A stretch of DNA of 64,000 nt from Acorus gramineus (taxonomy: Eukaryota; Streptophyta; Magnoliopsida; Acorales; Acoraceae), in assembly GCA_030737835.1 (NCBI GenBank), contig JAUJYN010000021.1, positions 558,001 to 622,000 of the forward strand, written 5' to 3'. Shown piece by piece: positions 10,509 through 22,120 of this stretch. Made by a program: the position numbers and the translations under genes. Numbering within the stretch: position 1 is the first letter of the stretch; every line of letters begins with the position of its first letter. The notes below the pieces were generated by a model. The model was not told the DNA's origin and searched no databases. It worked only from the letters and a program-made list of their open reading frames with translations.

Positions 10509-13500
10509 TGTCACGCCCCGGGCGTCCCCGAGACGCGGCAAGTGTATATAAAATATCAGAATCTACACAGGAAGTCAATAATATCATACACAAGCTACTA
10601 GAATGACATACAGACAACAAAGCAGGGCTGACATGATATATACACCAAATGCGGATAACTAAAGACTGAATCTGTAATCAAAACACACTACAGACTCCAT
10701 ACATAATCACATGTCCTGTGAGAGCCAATATACATACAAAGACGTCCAAATACAACACAAACGCGTGCCCAAGCACGGAAATAATACATACTGGTACAAG
10801 GGATGCTGATAGTCTCTGCAACTCGCGGGACGTGGCGCTACTCCGCTACTGATGAAGTCCCTCGGGGAGCTCCTCCTCCAGATCCGACTCAGATGACACT
10901 GAAGAAAAAATTATGCGAGGGGTGAGCCACACGCTCAGTGAACGGCACAACCCATGCATCACAGACAATATTGACCACAACCAGATATCCTTATAATCCA
11001 CAATTCATATTACTTAATCCACAAATGATAGCACAACTCAAAGCCGTGGGTTGCTCAATCGCCAACCCACTACACCCTCACCCTCACCCTTCAATGGGCG
11101 ACAAAGGATATTGGGACTGGCTACACATATCCAGCGGGTCGCTTCCGCCAACCCGCCACACCCTCACCCTCACCCTTCAATGGGTGACATAGGTATTGGG
11201 ACTAACTGCACCAAAAACCAACGGGTCGCTTCCGCCAACCCGCTACACCCTCACCCTCACCCTTCAATGGGTGACATAGGATTTTGGGACTTACAAGCAT
11301 CCAATCACAACTCCAGTGGGTCGTTCCTCGCCAACCCACTACACCCTCACCCTCACCCTTCAATGGGTGACATAGGATTTTGGGACTGACTAGGCTGTTG
11401 GTCACCCTTGGCCCACCGATAGTCTCTCCTCCACTCCGTAGGCCGCCTGGTCTACTCCCACATTCAGCACAGTCCGTCCTAAATCAGGAGGTGCCTACTG
11501 ATGGGAGCCCTCTGTCAGGAAGGCCTGTCTAACGCTGGGGTAGTCTCTACCGGATCCAACGAAGGGAACAGAACAGCCTACCCATCGCATATGATCCACT
11601 TGGATCCGCAGACGGCACATTATAACAACACTAATGTTCTGAATTCCTCAGAACCCACCAGGGCGCATAATTACGATGCGGGGAACATGCATAAGGTTAT
11701 AACAGGGTGGAATATCGTTGGGGAAAGAAACTCGGGAGGGCAGCGTGAGTTCCAGTTATAGGACACCCCGACAACCAAACAAGGAACACGGTGTACCCTA
11801 ACCCGGGTCTCACCGCTGTCCTCGCAAGGCCCCTCCCCTATAATATTCACTATAACATGCATTGTAAACAAATACTAGCATTTAATCAAATAAATAAACT
11901 AGTAGGGCACATGCATCGGTCGGGCTTCCTAACATGGAAACAGGGGACATGGTGCATGGCTCATACCCATATCCTAAGGGTGTAAGTCCCTAACATGCAA
12001 AGTCTAGGGTAACATGCATTCTACAATTTAATCATGCTCGCATGATATACATATCATTGCAGGTTAATATTTATCCATGACGCCCCAGGAGAGGTCGGTA
12101 TACGCCCAAATGCGTATGACCCCTCTCTACTGGGTTGGATTGTCCCACTCACCGGTTATCAAGGTCGTCGCGCGACCGTCCGTCTAGATCTGCAAGACAG
12201 ACATTCAATATGGTGAGAACAATGCATAAAATACCCAAAAATATATCTAAAATACCCAACACTCGGATAAACGTACATACGGCCCGTACGCACGTGTATC
12301 CGAGCATCCCGACTCACTCCCGAACCCATCGGGCAGCCGCACGCACGGCCACCCGCCCCGGGCGCACAGCCGAGCCTCGGCCCGCGCGCCAAGGCGCACT
12401 GCCGAGCCCAGCCCGCACACCCGGACACCACCGGCGCACTGTCGCACGCCGGCCCGCGCGCCCCGACGCACCGCCGCACGCACACGCACACTCGCGCGCG
12501 CCCGCGCGCACCGCGCGTCCAGCCCAGCACGCCCCCGCGCGCACTGCACGCACGCCCCAGCACGCGCACGCACTGGCCCCCAGCACCGCGCGCACTGGCC
12601 CCCAGCACCGCGCCCAGGCGCATGCCCAGGCGTCCTGCCCAGCACCCAGGCACAGTGCCCAGGCGCCCTGCCCGCGCGCGCGCACGCTCGCGCGCACGCC
12701 CGCGCGCGCTCCCGCGCACACCCCCGCTCGCGCCAGCACCCGCGCGCACCCGCGCACCCACTCCGCGCGCACCCGCGCACCCGCGCGCACGCACCCGCGC
12801 ACGACTGCGCGCCCGACTGCGCCCGCCAGCGCCCAGCGCCCAGCACCCGGCACCCGCGACCCAGCGCCCAGCGCCCGGGACCCTCACCCAGCGTCCACGC
12901 GCACGCCTGCGCAACACGCGCCCAGCGCGCCTGCCAGCCTGCCCGCGCTGCTGCCCGCGTTGCCTGCCTGCGCGCGTCGCTGAGTGGCCCGAGCACCGCT
13001 CGCCTGCACGCCCGGGGCACTGCCCGCCTGATGCCCGAGCGCCCCTGCACCCCCCAAGCGCACGCCCGCGCGCGCGCCCTCGCGCACGCGCTCGCGCGCC
13101 CAGCAAACTGGTGCCCTGCTCCCAGCCTACCCAGCTAGCCCTGCCAGCCTAGCACCCGACTAGCCCTGCACGCCCAGCACCAGGCACGCCCAGTGCCAGC
13201 CCGAGCGCACGCCCGCGCGCACGTACGCGCGCGCCCTGCCAGCGGCCCTGCCTGCTGCGCCTGCTGCTGCTGCCCTGCCATCCTGCCCGAGCCCGAGCTC
13301 CTCTACCACCCACCTCCGACCACCACCACAGCCTCCGACCGCCTCCCACAGCCCTCCGACGGCAACCCACCGCCGCCAACCGCCTCCCAACCACAAAACC
13401 ACCCCCCTAGCATACATCTATGCAAGAAAAAGAGGGAAAGGGGGCTTACCAAGGGGAGGAGGGGAAGTCCGGTGGCTCTCCGCGCGCCGAAACCTTTCCC

Positions 13501-14038
13501 AAAAGCCTTCTCACGCCCCGATCTAGCTTGTCCCTCGGAATGGGCCAAATCAGAGGACGAAAAGGGGAGGTCGGGGAGGCTAGGATCGTCGGAATTCGGA
13601 TTTGAAGACACCGGAGCGTAGATCGGGACCCGATCTACACTTCCCGTGCTTTAGGTTTTTGGTTTTGAGGGGTGTAGGGGGCTCAAACGGAAGAAAAACG
13701 GAGGAGAGGAGAGAGAGAGAGCAAGTCGTAGGGATGATGAATAGTAAAAAGATATTTTTGATTCCTTTTAAGTAGAGCGCGACTTAAAAACCCGGATACG
13801 CCCCGGAACTGCGAAATTTTTGCAAACGATGCCAGAATTCAACGAAATTTTCGTGAGAGGTCTAAAATGGCACCAGGATACATAATATGCAGTTAGATTT
13901 TCAATCGGAGTCCTCTAGCTCAGACGATAGCTAACAGTCTAAAAATTTGCGGTTCCGATCGAAAACCCTAAAAATTTTAAAAACTGCCAGAACGCTCCAA
14001 CGGTTACCAGCAGGCTAAAAAGTGACACATATATAACA
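10509..14038 (-). mobile_element. Solo LTR of family L (L-a)
   Basis: A 3,530-bp LTR. On the minus strand it starts TGTTATATATGTGTCAC at 14038 and ends CGGGGCGTGACA at 10509. The target duplication CTTTA is perfect (10504-10508 and 14039-14043). It inserted into the 3' region of the Athila-like element. It holds a GC-rich tract (12290-13290), a 37-bp microexon at 12153-12189 and four minisatellite units (11045-11385), the most of any copy here. Because of its own target duplication it is an independent insertion, not the 3' LTR partner of 18793-21978. Confidence 0.95.
11045..11385 (-). repeat. GGGTGAGGGTGAG minisatellite inside L LTR
   Basis: Four units of roughly 75-95 bp. Each has CCCTCACCCTCACCC on the plus strand, a TTCAATGGGTGACA flank and a variable TGGGACT...CCAGTGGGTCG spacer. 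The number of units differs between copies: about two at 3005-3150, 7395-7580 and 19320-19495, three at 32355-32595. It lies in the second candidate intron of the LTR. Confidence 0.85.
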
Positions 14039-14043
14039 CTTTA

Positions 14044-14177
14044 TATGTGATATTCCAGCTTACTATCTTTTACAAGGAGGCTTTCACTCTATCACTGTCG
14101 AATCGGTCTTTAAACTTCAACATAATGATTGCTATGCTCTTTGTTCAGAGCACCTTAGATATTATCTCATTGATTTT

Positions 14178-14211
<34 letters not shown>

Positions 14212-14935
14212 AGACCTAATGATAAGTAGCCCTTTTCCACTGTACTTGTGATTCAATGGTTGCTTTTCAATTGATGTAAACCCTAACTCCTTATCAAGCA
14301 AACCAATGAACTAGACTTTTAGGTTCAACAGGTTTTAGAAAGTTCTTAACATTCTAGGCAATTATTAAGTCGACTCCACAAATTCATCTTAACTCAAAAA
14401 TGCATCCAGATGTGTAGTGACTTTTCCAATATCAAGCACTTAAGACCTACTAAAATAGAAATTAACATAAGAGTTCATGCTACCATCATAGGGATATAGG
14501 CATTTCTTTTTTTTTTGGAAAAAAATACTATCCTAACTGAGAATGATGAATCACATGATAAATTCAAAATGTCAAAAACCCCCCCAAACCTAATCCACAC
14601 ATTGTCCTCAATGTTCATATGTTTGGACACGTGAAATATCAAGAATGGAGAATAAAAAAGGAAGAATTTTACCATATCAAGTGATCACCATTGAACTGCT
14701 GCTATACGATGGCATCAAAACAATTTTGTTAGTTCAACATACTTTAAAATAAAGACTACATCCAATGACTCGATGATAGTGGATGCAAACAAACATAAAA
14801 TCTAGACTAAAAATGGAAAATTACCTTAACTCCCCCAAACCTAGTTTACAGCATGAACAACGAAATGATGATTCGGGAGGAAAGGCAACCCAGGAAAATA
14901 TAGTACAAAATGATTACCAAGAGAGCTTAATCTTG
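14044..14935 (-). other. 3' untranslated region of the Athila-like element, proximal part
   Basis: AT-rich non-coding sequence downstream of the pol stop codon. It has two polypurine-like TTTGGGGG motifs and a poly(T) run (about 14177-14210). Athila elements may carry an envelope-like frame here; I see no long frame that would support one. Confidence 0.6.
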
Positions 14936-17900
14936 CTAGATGGAATCATGGAGGTGAATGACCTCCGCTTTCTCCAACGGTAACTCCAAAAATGGTTTAA
15001 GTCGATGACCATTCACTTTAAAAACATCGCCATTCTTTGGATTCTCAATCTCAATGGCACCATGGGAATAGACTGTTCTCACTAAATATGGGCCAGTCCA
15101 ACGGGATCTCAGCTTTCCCGAAAAAATATGCAACCTCGAATTATAAAGAAGGACTTTCTGGCCCACGTCAAATGACTTCCGATGAATGGACTTGTCATGG
15201 AACACTTTCATTTTCTCCTTATATATCTTTCCATTCTCATAGGCCTCATTGCGGATCTCTTCTAATTCAGCAAGTTGGAGTTTCCTCTGGGCTCCAGCTT
15301 CAGAAAGTTCAAAATTCAATTGCTTAATAGCCCAAAATGCACGATGTTCTAATTCAACAGGCAAATGGCAAGCTTTTCCAAAGACAATCCTATAGGGAGA
15401 CATACCAAGGTTGGTCTTATAAGCAGTTCTATAGGCCCATAATGAATCATTTAATTTCAAGGACCAGTCTTTTCGAGTTGAATTTACTGTTTTCTCTAAA
15501 ATTTGCTTAATTTGCCTATTGGACACCTCAACCTGACCACTAGTCTGGGGATGATAGGGTGTAGACACCTTATGAGTGATAGAGTATTTCCTCATGAGAC
15601 TCTCAAAAGAACGATTGCAGAAATGAGTTCCTCTATCACTTATAATGACACGAGGGGTTCCAAAACGAGAGAAAATATTTTCTTTAATAAATCTTATAAC
15701 AACCTTGTTATCATTCGTTTTACATGGTATTGCTTCCACCCACTTAGAGACATAGTCAACTGCCAGAAGAATGTATAGATTTCCATATGAATTCGGAAAG
15801 GGTCCCATAAAATCAATGCCCCAAACATCAAAAATTTCAATGATTAGAATAGGATTGAGTGGCATCATGTTTCTTCTTGTAATTTTTCCCAATTGTTGGC
15901 ATCTCTCACAACTTGCACAATATTCAGCTGCATCCCTAAAAATGGTGGGCCAATAAAAGCCACATTGTAAAATTTTAGCAGCAGTCTTTCTAGCACTAAA
16001 ATGACCACCACATGCCTGGTCATGACAAAATGATAGGACACTTCGACACTCAGAATTTGGAATACATCTCCTAATGATCTGATCAGGACAGTGTTTGAAC
16101 AGGTAAGGATCATCCCAGTAAAAGTGCTTGACTTTGGATAAAAATCTAAATCTATCTTGTTTGGACCAATGAGAAGGCATTTCACCAGTAACAAGGTAGT
16201 TCACAATATCAGCAAACCAAGGTAATGTAGACACTTCCATTAACTGCTCATCAGGAAAAATTTCATTCACAGGAAGGTCTTCAATAGGATCTAGAGTTAA
16301 CCGAGAAAGATGGTCAGCTACAACATTTTCAGAGCCTTTCTTATCATGGATTTCTAAATCAAATTCCTGTAGCAATAGAATCCAACGGATGAGACGGGCT
16401 TTAGCATCTTTCTTGGATAGAAGGTGCCTAAGAGCCGCATGATCAGAATAGACATTAACCTTAGAACCTATCAGATATGAACGAAATTTCTCTAGGGCAA
16501 AGACTACAGCTAGGAATTCTTTCTCAGTGGTGGAATAGTGAAGCTGTGCATCATTCAAAGTCCTACTGGCATAGGATATCACATGGGGGAGTTTATTAAT
16601 TCGCTGACCCAAAACAGCACCTATAGCATAGTCAGAGGCATCACACATGAGTTCAAAGGGTTGGGTCCAATCTGGAGGTCTAATGATAGGGGCTGAGGTT
16701 AACTCCTTTTTTAAGCTTTCAAAGGCTTGCATACATTCAACATCAAATTCAAAGGGAATATCTTTAGCCAACAAATTGCTTAAGGGTCTAGCCTTTTTAC
16801 TAAAATCCTTAATGAATCTCCTATAAAATCCTGCATGCCCCAAAAATGATCGAATTTCCTTAACAGTCCTTGGGGGAGGAAGATTAGTAATTAAATCAAT
16901 CTTGGCTTTGTCTACCTCAATACCTTTATCAGAAACCACATGACCCAAAACAATTCCCCTTTTCACCATAAAGTTACATTTCTCCCAATTCAGTACTAAA
17001 TTTTTCTCCTTACACCTGATTAGTACAAGAGAGAGGTGGTGTAAGCAATCAGAAAATGTTGATCCAAATACTGAGAAATCATCCATGAATACCTCAAGGA
17101 AACGCTCTACCATATCAGAGAAAATGCTAATCATACACCGCTGAAAAGTCGCTGGTGCATTGCATAACCCAAATGGCATGCGACGGTAAGCAAATGTCCC
17201 AAAAGGACAGGTGAAGGTGGTTTTCTCCTGATCTTCTGGAGCTATGGGAATTTGATTATAACCAGAATAACCATCAAGGAAGCAATAAAAAGCATGACCG
17301 GCCAACCTTTCTAGCATTTGATCTATGAATGGGAGTGGAAAATGATCCTTCCTAGTGGCAGAATTTAGTTTACGGTAATCAATGCATACACGCCATTTAG
17401 TTTGTACTCTAGTGGGAACTAACTCATTATCATCATTCTTTACCACCGTAATGCCAGATTTCTTAGGAACAACATGAATCGGGCTTACCCATTTACTATC
17501 AGAAATGGGATAAATGATCCCAACATCAAGAAGTTTCAAAACTTCTGCTCTTACAACCTCCTTCATGACCGGATTCAAACGCCTTTGTGATTCCCTAGAA
17601 ATACTTGTATTGTCCTCAAGATGAATTCGGTGTTGAACGACAGATGGACTTATTCCTTTAATGTCTGCCATACTCCACCCAATGGCCTCTTTATGTTCCC
17701 TAAGGACACTGATTAGCTCACCTTCTTGTTCCTCATTAAGATCAGAAGCAATAATTACAGGAAGGGTTTCAGCTGAACCTAAGAAAACATATTTTAAATT
17801 GTTAGGAAGAGGTTTAAGTTCTAGCTTGGGAGGCTCATCAATGGAAGGAAGAGGTGGTGATTGAGAAAGAGGAAGAGGCTCAGGCTTTGGTTGCCACTTA

Positions 17901-18856
17901 TTAAATGGGATGGTTGTTTCTGAATCTAGGAGAGCATTTACTTCCATGATCGATTTTTCCATATCAAAATTTTCTCCAAAGTGGGCAAGGCAAAACTCTA
18001 AAGGATCTTTCGTGCTCATAGAATGATGTTTCAAATCTTCAATTATTTCCTCAATAGAATTTACATCCTCTAATTCATCATTATAATCTCCTGGTTGTTT
18101 TCTAATGTGGAAGATATTTAGGTCAACTGTCATATTTCCAAAAGATAATTTCATCAATCCATTTCGACAGTTAATCAAAGCATTAGATGTAGCCAGGAAT
18201 GGTCTGCCTAAAATTACAGGAATTTGCCCCTTTGGGTTCAGAACAGGTTGGGTTTCTAAAACTATAAAGTCAACAGGAAAGATGAAATCCCCAACCTTAA
18301 TCAGGACATCCTCAATGACACCTTTAGGAATTTTCACAGATCGATTAGCTAATTGTAAGGTCACTGGGGTAGGTCTCAATTCTCCTATGCCTAACTGTTT
18401 GTACACTGAATAGGGCAGTAGATTTACACTCGCACCTAAGTCTAGCAAAGCTCGATCAATACGAGTGTCTCCAATCACACATGAAATGGTGGGACAACCT
18501 GGGTCCTTATACTTGATTGGAGTTTCACATGAAAGAATGGAGCTTACATGGGATGCTAGGAAAGCTTTCTTGGGTACATTGTTGGTCCTCTTTTGGGTGC
18601 ATAAGTCCTTCAAAAATTTAGCATATGCTGGTACTTGTTGGATAGCATCTAGGAGCGGAATGTTCACACGAACTTGCTTAAACACTTCTAAAATTTTATC
18701 TAGCTGGGTAGATTTCTTAGTTGAACCTAATCGCTGAGGATATGGGGCCTTGACAATTGGCTCTGACAGGACCAGGCTCTGATACCAACTTTTGTCACGC
18801 CCCAGGGCGGCCGTCCCCGGGACGCGGCAAACCGTATACATGATATCAGCAGTCAA
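14936..18856 (-). CDS. pol: Athila-like Ty3/gypsy polyprotein (protease, RT, RNase H, integrase)
   Basis: A single open frame of 1,306 codons. In order: protease motif [10 protein letters not shown] (about 139-148); reverse transcriptase with [11 protein letters not shown] (488-498), the [12 protein letters not shown] region (557-568) and catalytic FMDD (590-593); RNase H with DAS (739-741) and [11 protein letters not shown] (803-813); integrase zinc finger H-H-C-C (945-986) and catalytic D1015, D1074 and E1110, exact D35E spacing. The APYPQRL start region and [21 protein letters not shown] are typical of the Athila lineage. All key residues are present and no stop interrupts it, unlike its neighbours. 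The first 21 codons read out of an LTR of another family and across the primer binding site, so the native start and all of gag are missing. It would need gag from elsewhere to move. Confidence 0.93.
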   Translation of the reverse strand: MTADIMYTVCRVPGTAALGRDKSWYQSLVLSEPIVKAPYPQRLGSTKKSTQLDKILEVFKQVRVNIPLLDAIQQVPAYAKFLKDLCTQKRTNNVPKKAFLASHVSSILSCETPIKYKDPGCPTISCVIGDTRIDRALLDLGASVNLLPYSVYKQLGIGELRPTPVTLQLANRSVKIPKGVIEDVLIKVGDFIFPVDFIVLETQPVLNPKGQIPVILGRPFLATSNALINCRNGLMKLSFGNMTVDLNIFHIRKQPGDYNDELEDVNSIEEIIEDLKHHSMSTKDPLEFCLAHFGENFDMEKSIMEVNALLDSETTIPFNKWQPKPEPLPLSQSPPLPSIDEPPKLELKPLPNNLKYVFLGSAETLPVIIASDLNEEQEGELISVLREHKEAIGWSMADIKGISPSVVQHRIHLEDNTSISRESQRRLNPVMKEVVRAEVLKLLDVGIIYPISDSKWVSPIHVVPKKSGITVVKNDDNELVPTRVQTKWRVCIDYRKLNSATRKDHFPLPFIDQMLERLAGHAFYCFLDGYSGYNQIPIAPEDQEKTTFTCPFGTFAYRRMPFGLCNAPATFQRCMISIFSDMVERFLEVFMDDFSVFGSTFSDCLHHLSLVLIRCKEKNLVLNWEKCNFMVKRGIVLGHVVSDKGIEVDKAKIDLITNLPPPRTVKEIRSFLGHAGFYRRFIKDFSKKARPLSNLLAKDIPFEFDVECMQAFESLKKELTSAPIIRPPDWTQPFELMCDASDYAIGAVLGQRINKLPHVISYASRTLNDAQLHYSTTEKEFLAVVFALEKFRSYLIGSKVNVYSDHAALRHLLSKKDAKARLIRWILLLQEFDLEIHDKKGSENVVADHLSRLTLDPIEDLPVNEIFPDEQLMEVSTLPWFADIVNYLVTGEMPSHWSKQDRFRFLSKVKHFYWDDPYLFKHCPDQIIRRCIPNSECRSVLSFCHDQACGGHFSARKTAAKILQCGFYWPTIFRDAAEYCASCERCQQLGKITRRNMMPLNPILIIEIFDVWGIDFMGPFPNSYGNLYILLAVDYVSKWVEAIPCKTNDNKVVIRFIKENIFSRFGTPRVIISDRGTHFCNRSFESLMRKYSITHKVSTPYHPQTSGQVEVSNRQIKQILEKTVNSTRKDWSLKLNDSLWAYRTAYKTNLGMSPYRIVFGKACHLPVELEHRAFWAIKQLNFELSEAGAQRKLQLAELEEIRNEAYENGKIYKEKMKVFHDKSIHRKSFDVGQKVLLYNSRLHIFSGKLRSRWTGPYLVRTVYSHGAIEIENPKNGDVFKVNGHRLKPFLELPLEKAEVIHLHDSI
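18775..18787 (-). promoter_or_regulatory. Primer binding site, initiator tRNA-Met type
   Basis: The minus strand reads TGGTATCAGAGCC, five bases (AAAGT) after the LTR end CA at 18793. TGGTATCAGAGC is the classic complement of the 3' end of plant initiator tRNA-Met. This marks 18793-21978 as a true 5' LTR and gives the priming type of family L. The 3' copy of CAGAGCC, 15 bases on, marks the join to Athila-like sequence. Confidence 0.88.
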
Positions 18857-21800
18857 TACAGGAGATCAATAATATACCATAAACAACAGCTAAAAAGACA
18901 ATACAGACACAAAAGGGCTGACATGATGTATACACAGAATGCGGAAGCTAAAAAGACTGAATCTGTAAATCAACAACACTTTACAGACTCGATACATAAT
19001 CATATGTCCTGTGAGAGCCAATATATCCACAATACATCCAATTACAATCCATACTGGGTGCTTAAGCACAGAAATATATACATACAATGAGAAGGAAGGA
19101 TGCTGATGGCCTCAAAACTCGAGGGACGTGGCGCTACTCCGCTACTGGTGTAGTCGCTTGGGAAGCTCCTCCTTCAAGTCCGCCTCGGTAATCACTGAAG
19201 AAAATAGTTATGCGAGGGGTGAGCCACACGCTCAGTGAATAGCACAACCCATGCATCACAGTTTATATTAACCACATTTAATCAAGTCACTAGCCTCAAA
19301 ATGGCATAAACAACACAAATCCAGGGGTTCGTTACATCGCCGAACCACCATACCCTCACCCTCACCCCTCAATAGGTGACAAAGGATGTTGGGACTTAAT
19401 AGGCTGATAATCACCCTTACACAATCCAGTGGGTCGCCACATCGCCAGCCCACCATACCCTCAATAGGTGACATAGGCTCTTGGGACTGACTAGGCTGTT
19501 GGTCACCCTTGGTCCACCGATAGTCTCTCCCCACTCCGTAGGTCGTTTGGCCACTCCCACATTCAGCACAGTCCGTCTACCAAATCAGGAGGTACCTACT
19601 GATGGGAGCCCCTGCACGGGACGACCTTTCTAATGCTGAGGTAGTCTCTACACGGATCCAACGAAGGGAACAGAACAGCCTATCCATCGCATATGATCCA
19701 CTCGGATCCGCTGATAGCACATCTCTACAACTCTAATGTCTTGAATTCTTCAGAATTCCTCCAGCGCGCATAACCAAGATGCGGGGAATACATAAGGTAG
19801 TAATGAGGAAAAGAAACCTTGGGAGGGCAACCTGAGGTCCCGATATAGGACATCCCGCCAACCAAACAAGGAACACGGAGTACCCTAGCCCGGGTCTCAA
19901 TGTTTACCTCGCAAGGCCCCCTTATATTCCCCAAGGCATGCTAACAATAACACAAGCTTGCATTTAATTAAATAAATCAAACTAATAGGACGCATGCATA
20001 GGTCGAGGCTTTCCTAGCATGATAACGAGGTGACAGGATGCACGGCTCATGCACATATCCTAAGGGTGCAAGTCCCTAACATACAAGTCTAGGGTGGCAT
20101 GCATTCTACACATTAATCATGCTTGCATGGATTACAATATAACAGTTAATATTAACTATGTGCCCCAAGGGAGGACGGTACACGCCCAAGTGCATGTAGC
20201 ACCGCCCAACTGGGTTGGGTTGTCCCACTCACCAGTAGCCGGGTCGTCGTGCGACCATCAGTCAGGATCTGCAAGACAGGGTAATCAACCCGGTGAGTAA
20301 AATACACAAATACTACAAAATACCCAAAAATACACAAATAAATACCCAACACTCGGGCAAACGTACATACGGCCCGTACGCACGCTAGCCCGAGCACCCC
20401 GACTCACTCCCGCACCCCCGGCAACCACCCGCACGGCCACCCGCCCCCAGATGCACCGCCGCGCCTCAGCCCGCGCACCCAGGCGCACCGCCGGGCCCCT
20501 GCCCGCACGCCTGGACATGCTGCCGAGTTCCCTGGGCGCACCGGGCGCCCAATGCGCCCCTTCGCATCAGCCCGCGCGCACACCGCACGCCCCACGCTGG
20601 CCCGCGCGCACACCGCGCGCCCCGCGGGCCCAGCGCCTCGCTCCGCGCGCACTCTGCGCGCACCACCAGCCTCGCCCTGCGCGCACCCCGCGCGCGTCAC
20701 CCACTCGCACCAACCACTCGACCAGCCCCGCACCGGTGCACCCGCGCGCACTGCGCCCCAGCGCAGCGACCCGCACGCGCACCTGCCCGCTCGCACCCAC
20801 TGCTCACCTCACCACCCGCACGCCTGCGCCTCTGCACAGCGCCCTGCCCGCATGCTCCTGCACAGTGCTCAGCGCCCAGCGCCCCCAACGCCCAGTGCCC
20901 AGCATCCTCACCCAGCACACCCAGCACCCAACGCTGCCAGCACGCCCACGCCCAGCGCCACCCGAGCGCATGCCCGCGCGCACGCGCGCGCGCGCTCTGC
21001 CACTACACGCCTGCGCGCTGCCTGCTACGCCTGCCTGCTGCCATCCTGCCCGGGACAGACCACCACCCTGTCCGAGCACCTCTACCACCAACCACCGGCC
21101 ACCATTGGCCTCCGACCGCCCCCAACCACCACCCACAGCCACCCACAGCCGCCGGCCACCACCCAACCTCAAAACCACCCTCCTAACAAGCATCTAAGCC
21201 AAGAAAAGAAGGAAAAAGAGCTTACCAAGGGTAGGAAAGAAGTTCGGTTGCTCTCCGCGGACCGAAACGCCTCTCCAAGGGTCTCCACCACCAAGACCCC
21301 TTCCCACCTCCGAAATGGCTCAAATCTGAGGAGAAGAGAGGGCGGGAGAGAGGGCAAGACACGCCGGAATTCGGATTTGAAAGCACCGGGGTGTAGATCG
21401 GGACCGGATCTATCCTTTCTATGTTTTGGGTTTTAAGTTTTGAGAACCCTAGGTGGCTCAAAAGCTTGAAAAAGAGAGAGGGGGAGAGAGAAAATGTGTT
21501 GGAGAAGATAATGAATAGTGCTAGGCAACCTTTTTGCTCACATTAAATAAGTCAAACCTACTTTAATTAGGGTTAACCAAACTTAATTAGGGCTAAGAGA
21601 GGTTAGGGGGGGTTTTAAGTGGGTTTGACTTGGGTCAACCCAACCACACAAAAAAACAAAAAGGGTTGACCAAGTCATGGGCCCACTTTGACCGAGTCAA
21701 CTCTCCCAATGACTTCTCGCTCGGTAAAAACCCGGATACGCCCCGGAACTGTGAAATTTCAGAAACGTTGCCAGAATTTGATGAAAATTTCATGAGTGGC

Positions 21801-21978
21801 TTAGAATGGCACCAGGACACATAATATGCAGTTAGATTTTCAATCGGAGTCCTCAAACACAGGACGATAGCTAACGGTTCAAAATTTTGCGGTTCCGATC
21901 GAAAAACGAAAAAAACTCAAAAACTACCAAAATGCTCCAATGGTTACCAACAGGCCAAAAAGTGACACATATATAACA
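18793..21978 (-). mobile_element. 5' LTR of a family L element (L-a)
   Basis: A 3,186-bp LTR, starting TGTTATATATGTGTCAC at 21978 and ending GGGGCGTGACA at 18793 on the minus strand, followed by a PBS. Unlike the other L copies it has no matching 5-bp duplication (GGTTC outside 21978, ACTTT inside), as expected for a 5' LTR whose 3' LTR is gone. It holds a GC-rich tract (20380-21060), a 36-bp microexon (20233-20268) and two minisatellite units (19320-19495). It abuts the C-terminal part of a gag at 21979. Confidence 0.9.
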
Positions 21979-22120
21979 GGTTCCTCCTCCTCAAAGTCTT
22001 CTTTTGGCTCCTCCTCCTCAGGGTCTTCTTCTGGCTCCTACTCCTCAGGGTTCTCTTCTGGCTCCTCCTCCTCAGGGTCCTCTTCTGGCTCTTCTTCTGG
22101 CTCGTCTTCTTCCATGGGTT
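21979..22120 (-). repeat. Short tandem repeat coding for acidic gag tail
   Basis: Imperfect 24-30 base units of GAGGAGGAGCCAGAAGA type, coding Pro-Glu-Glu-Asp words in the gag frame. The array stops exactly at the L LTR. Confidence 0.8.

Noticed and set aside
10509-21978. Reading the LTRs at 10509-14038 and 18793-21978 as the two LTRs of one element holding the pol
   Set aside because: The left LTR has its own perfect CTTTA duplication and splits the 3' region, which continues to an Athila-like LTR at 8622. The outer flanks (CTTTA and GGTTC) do not match.
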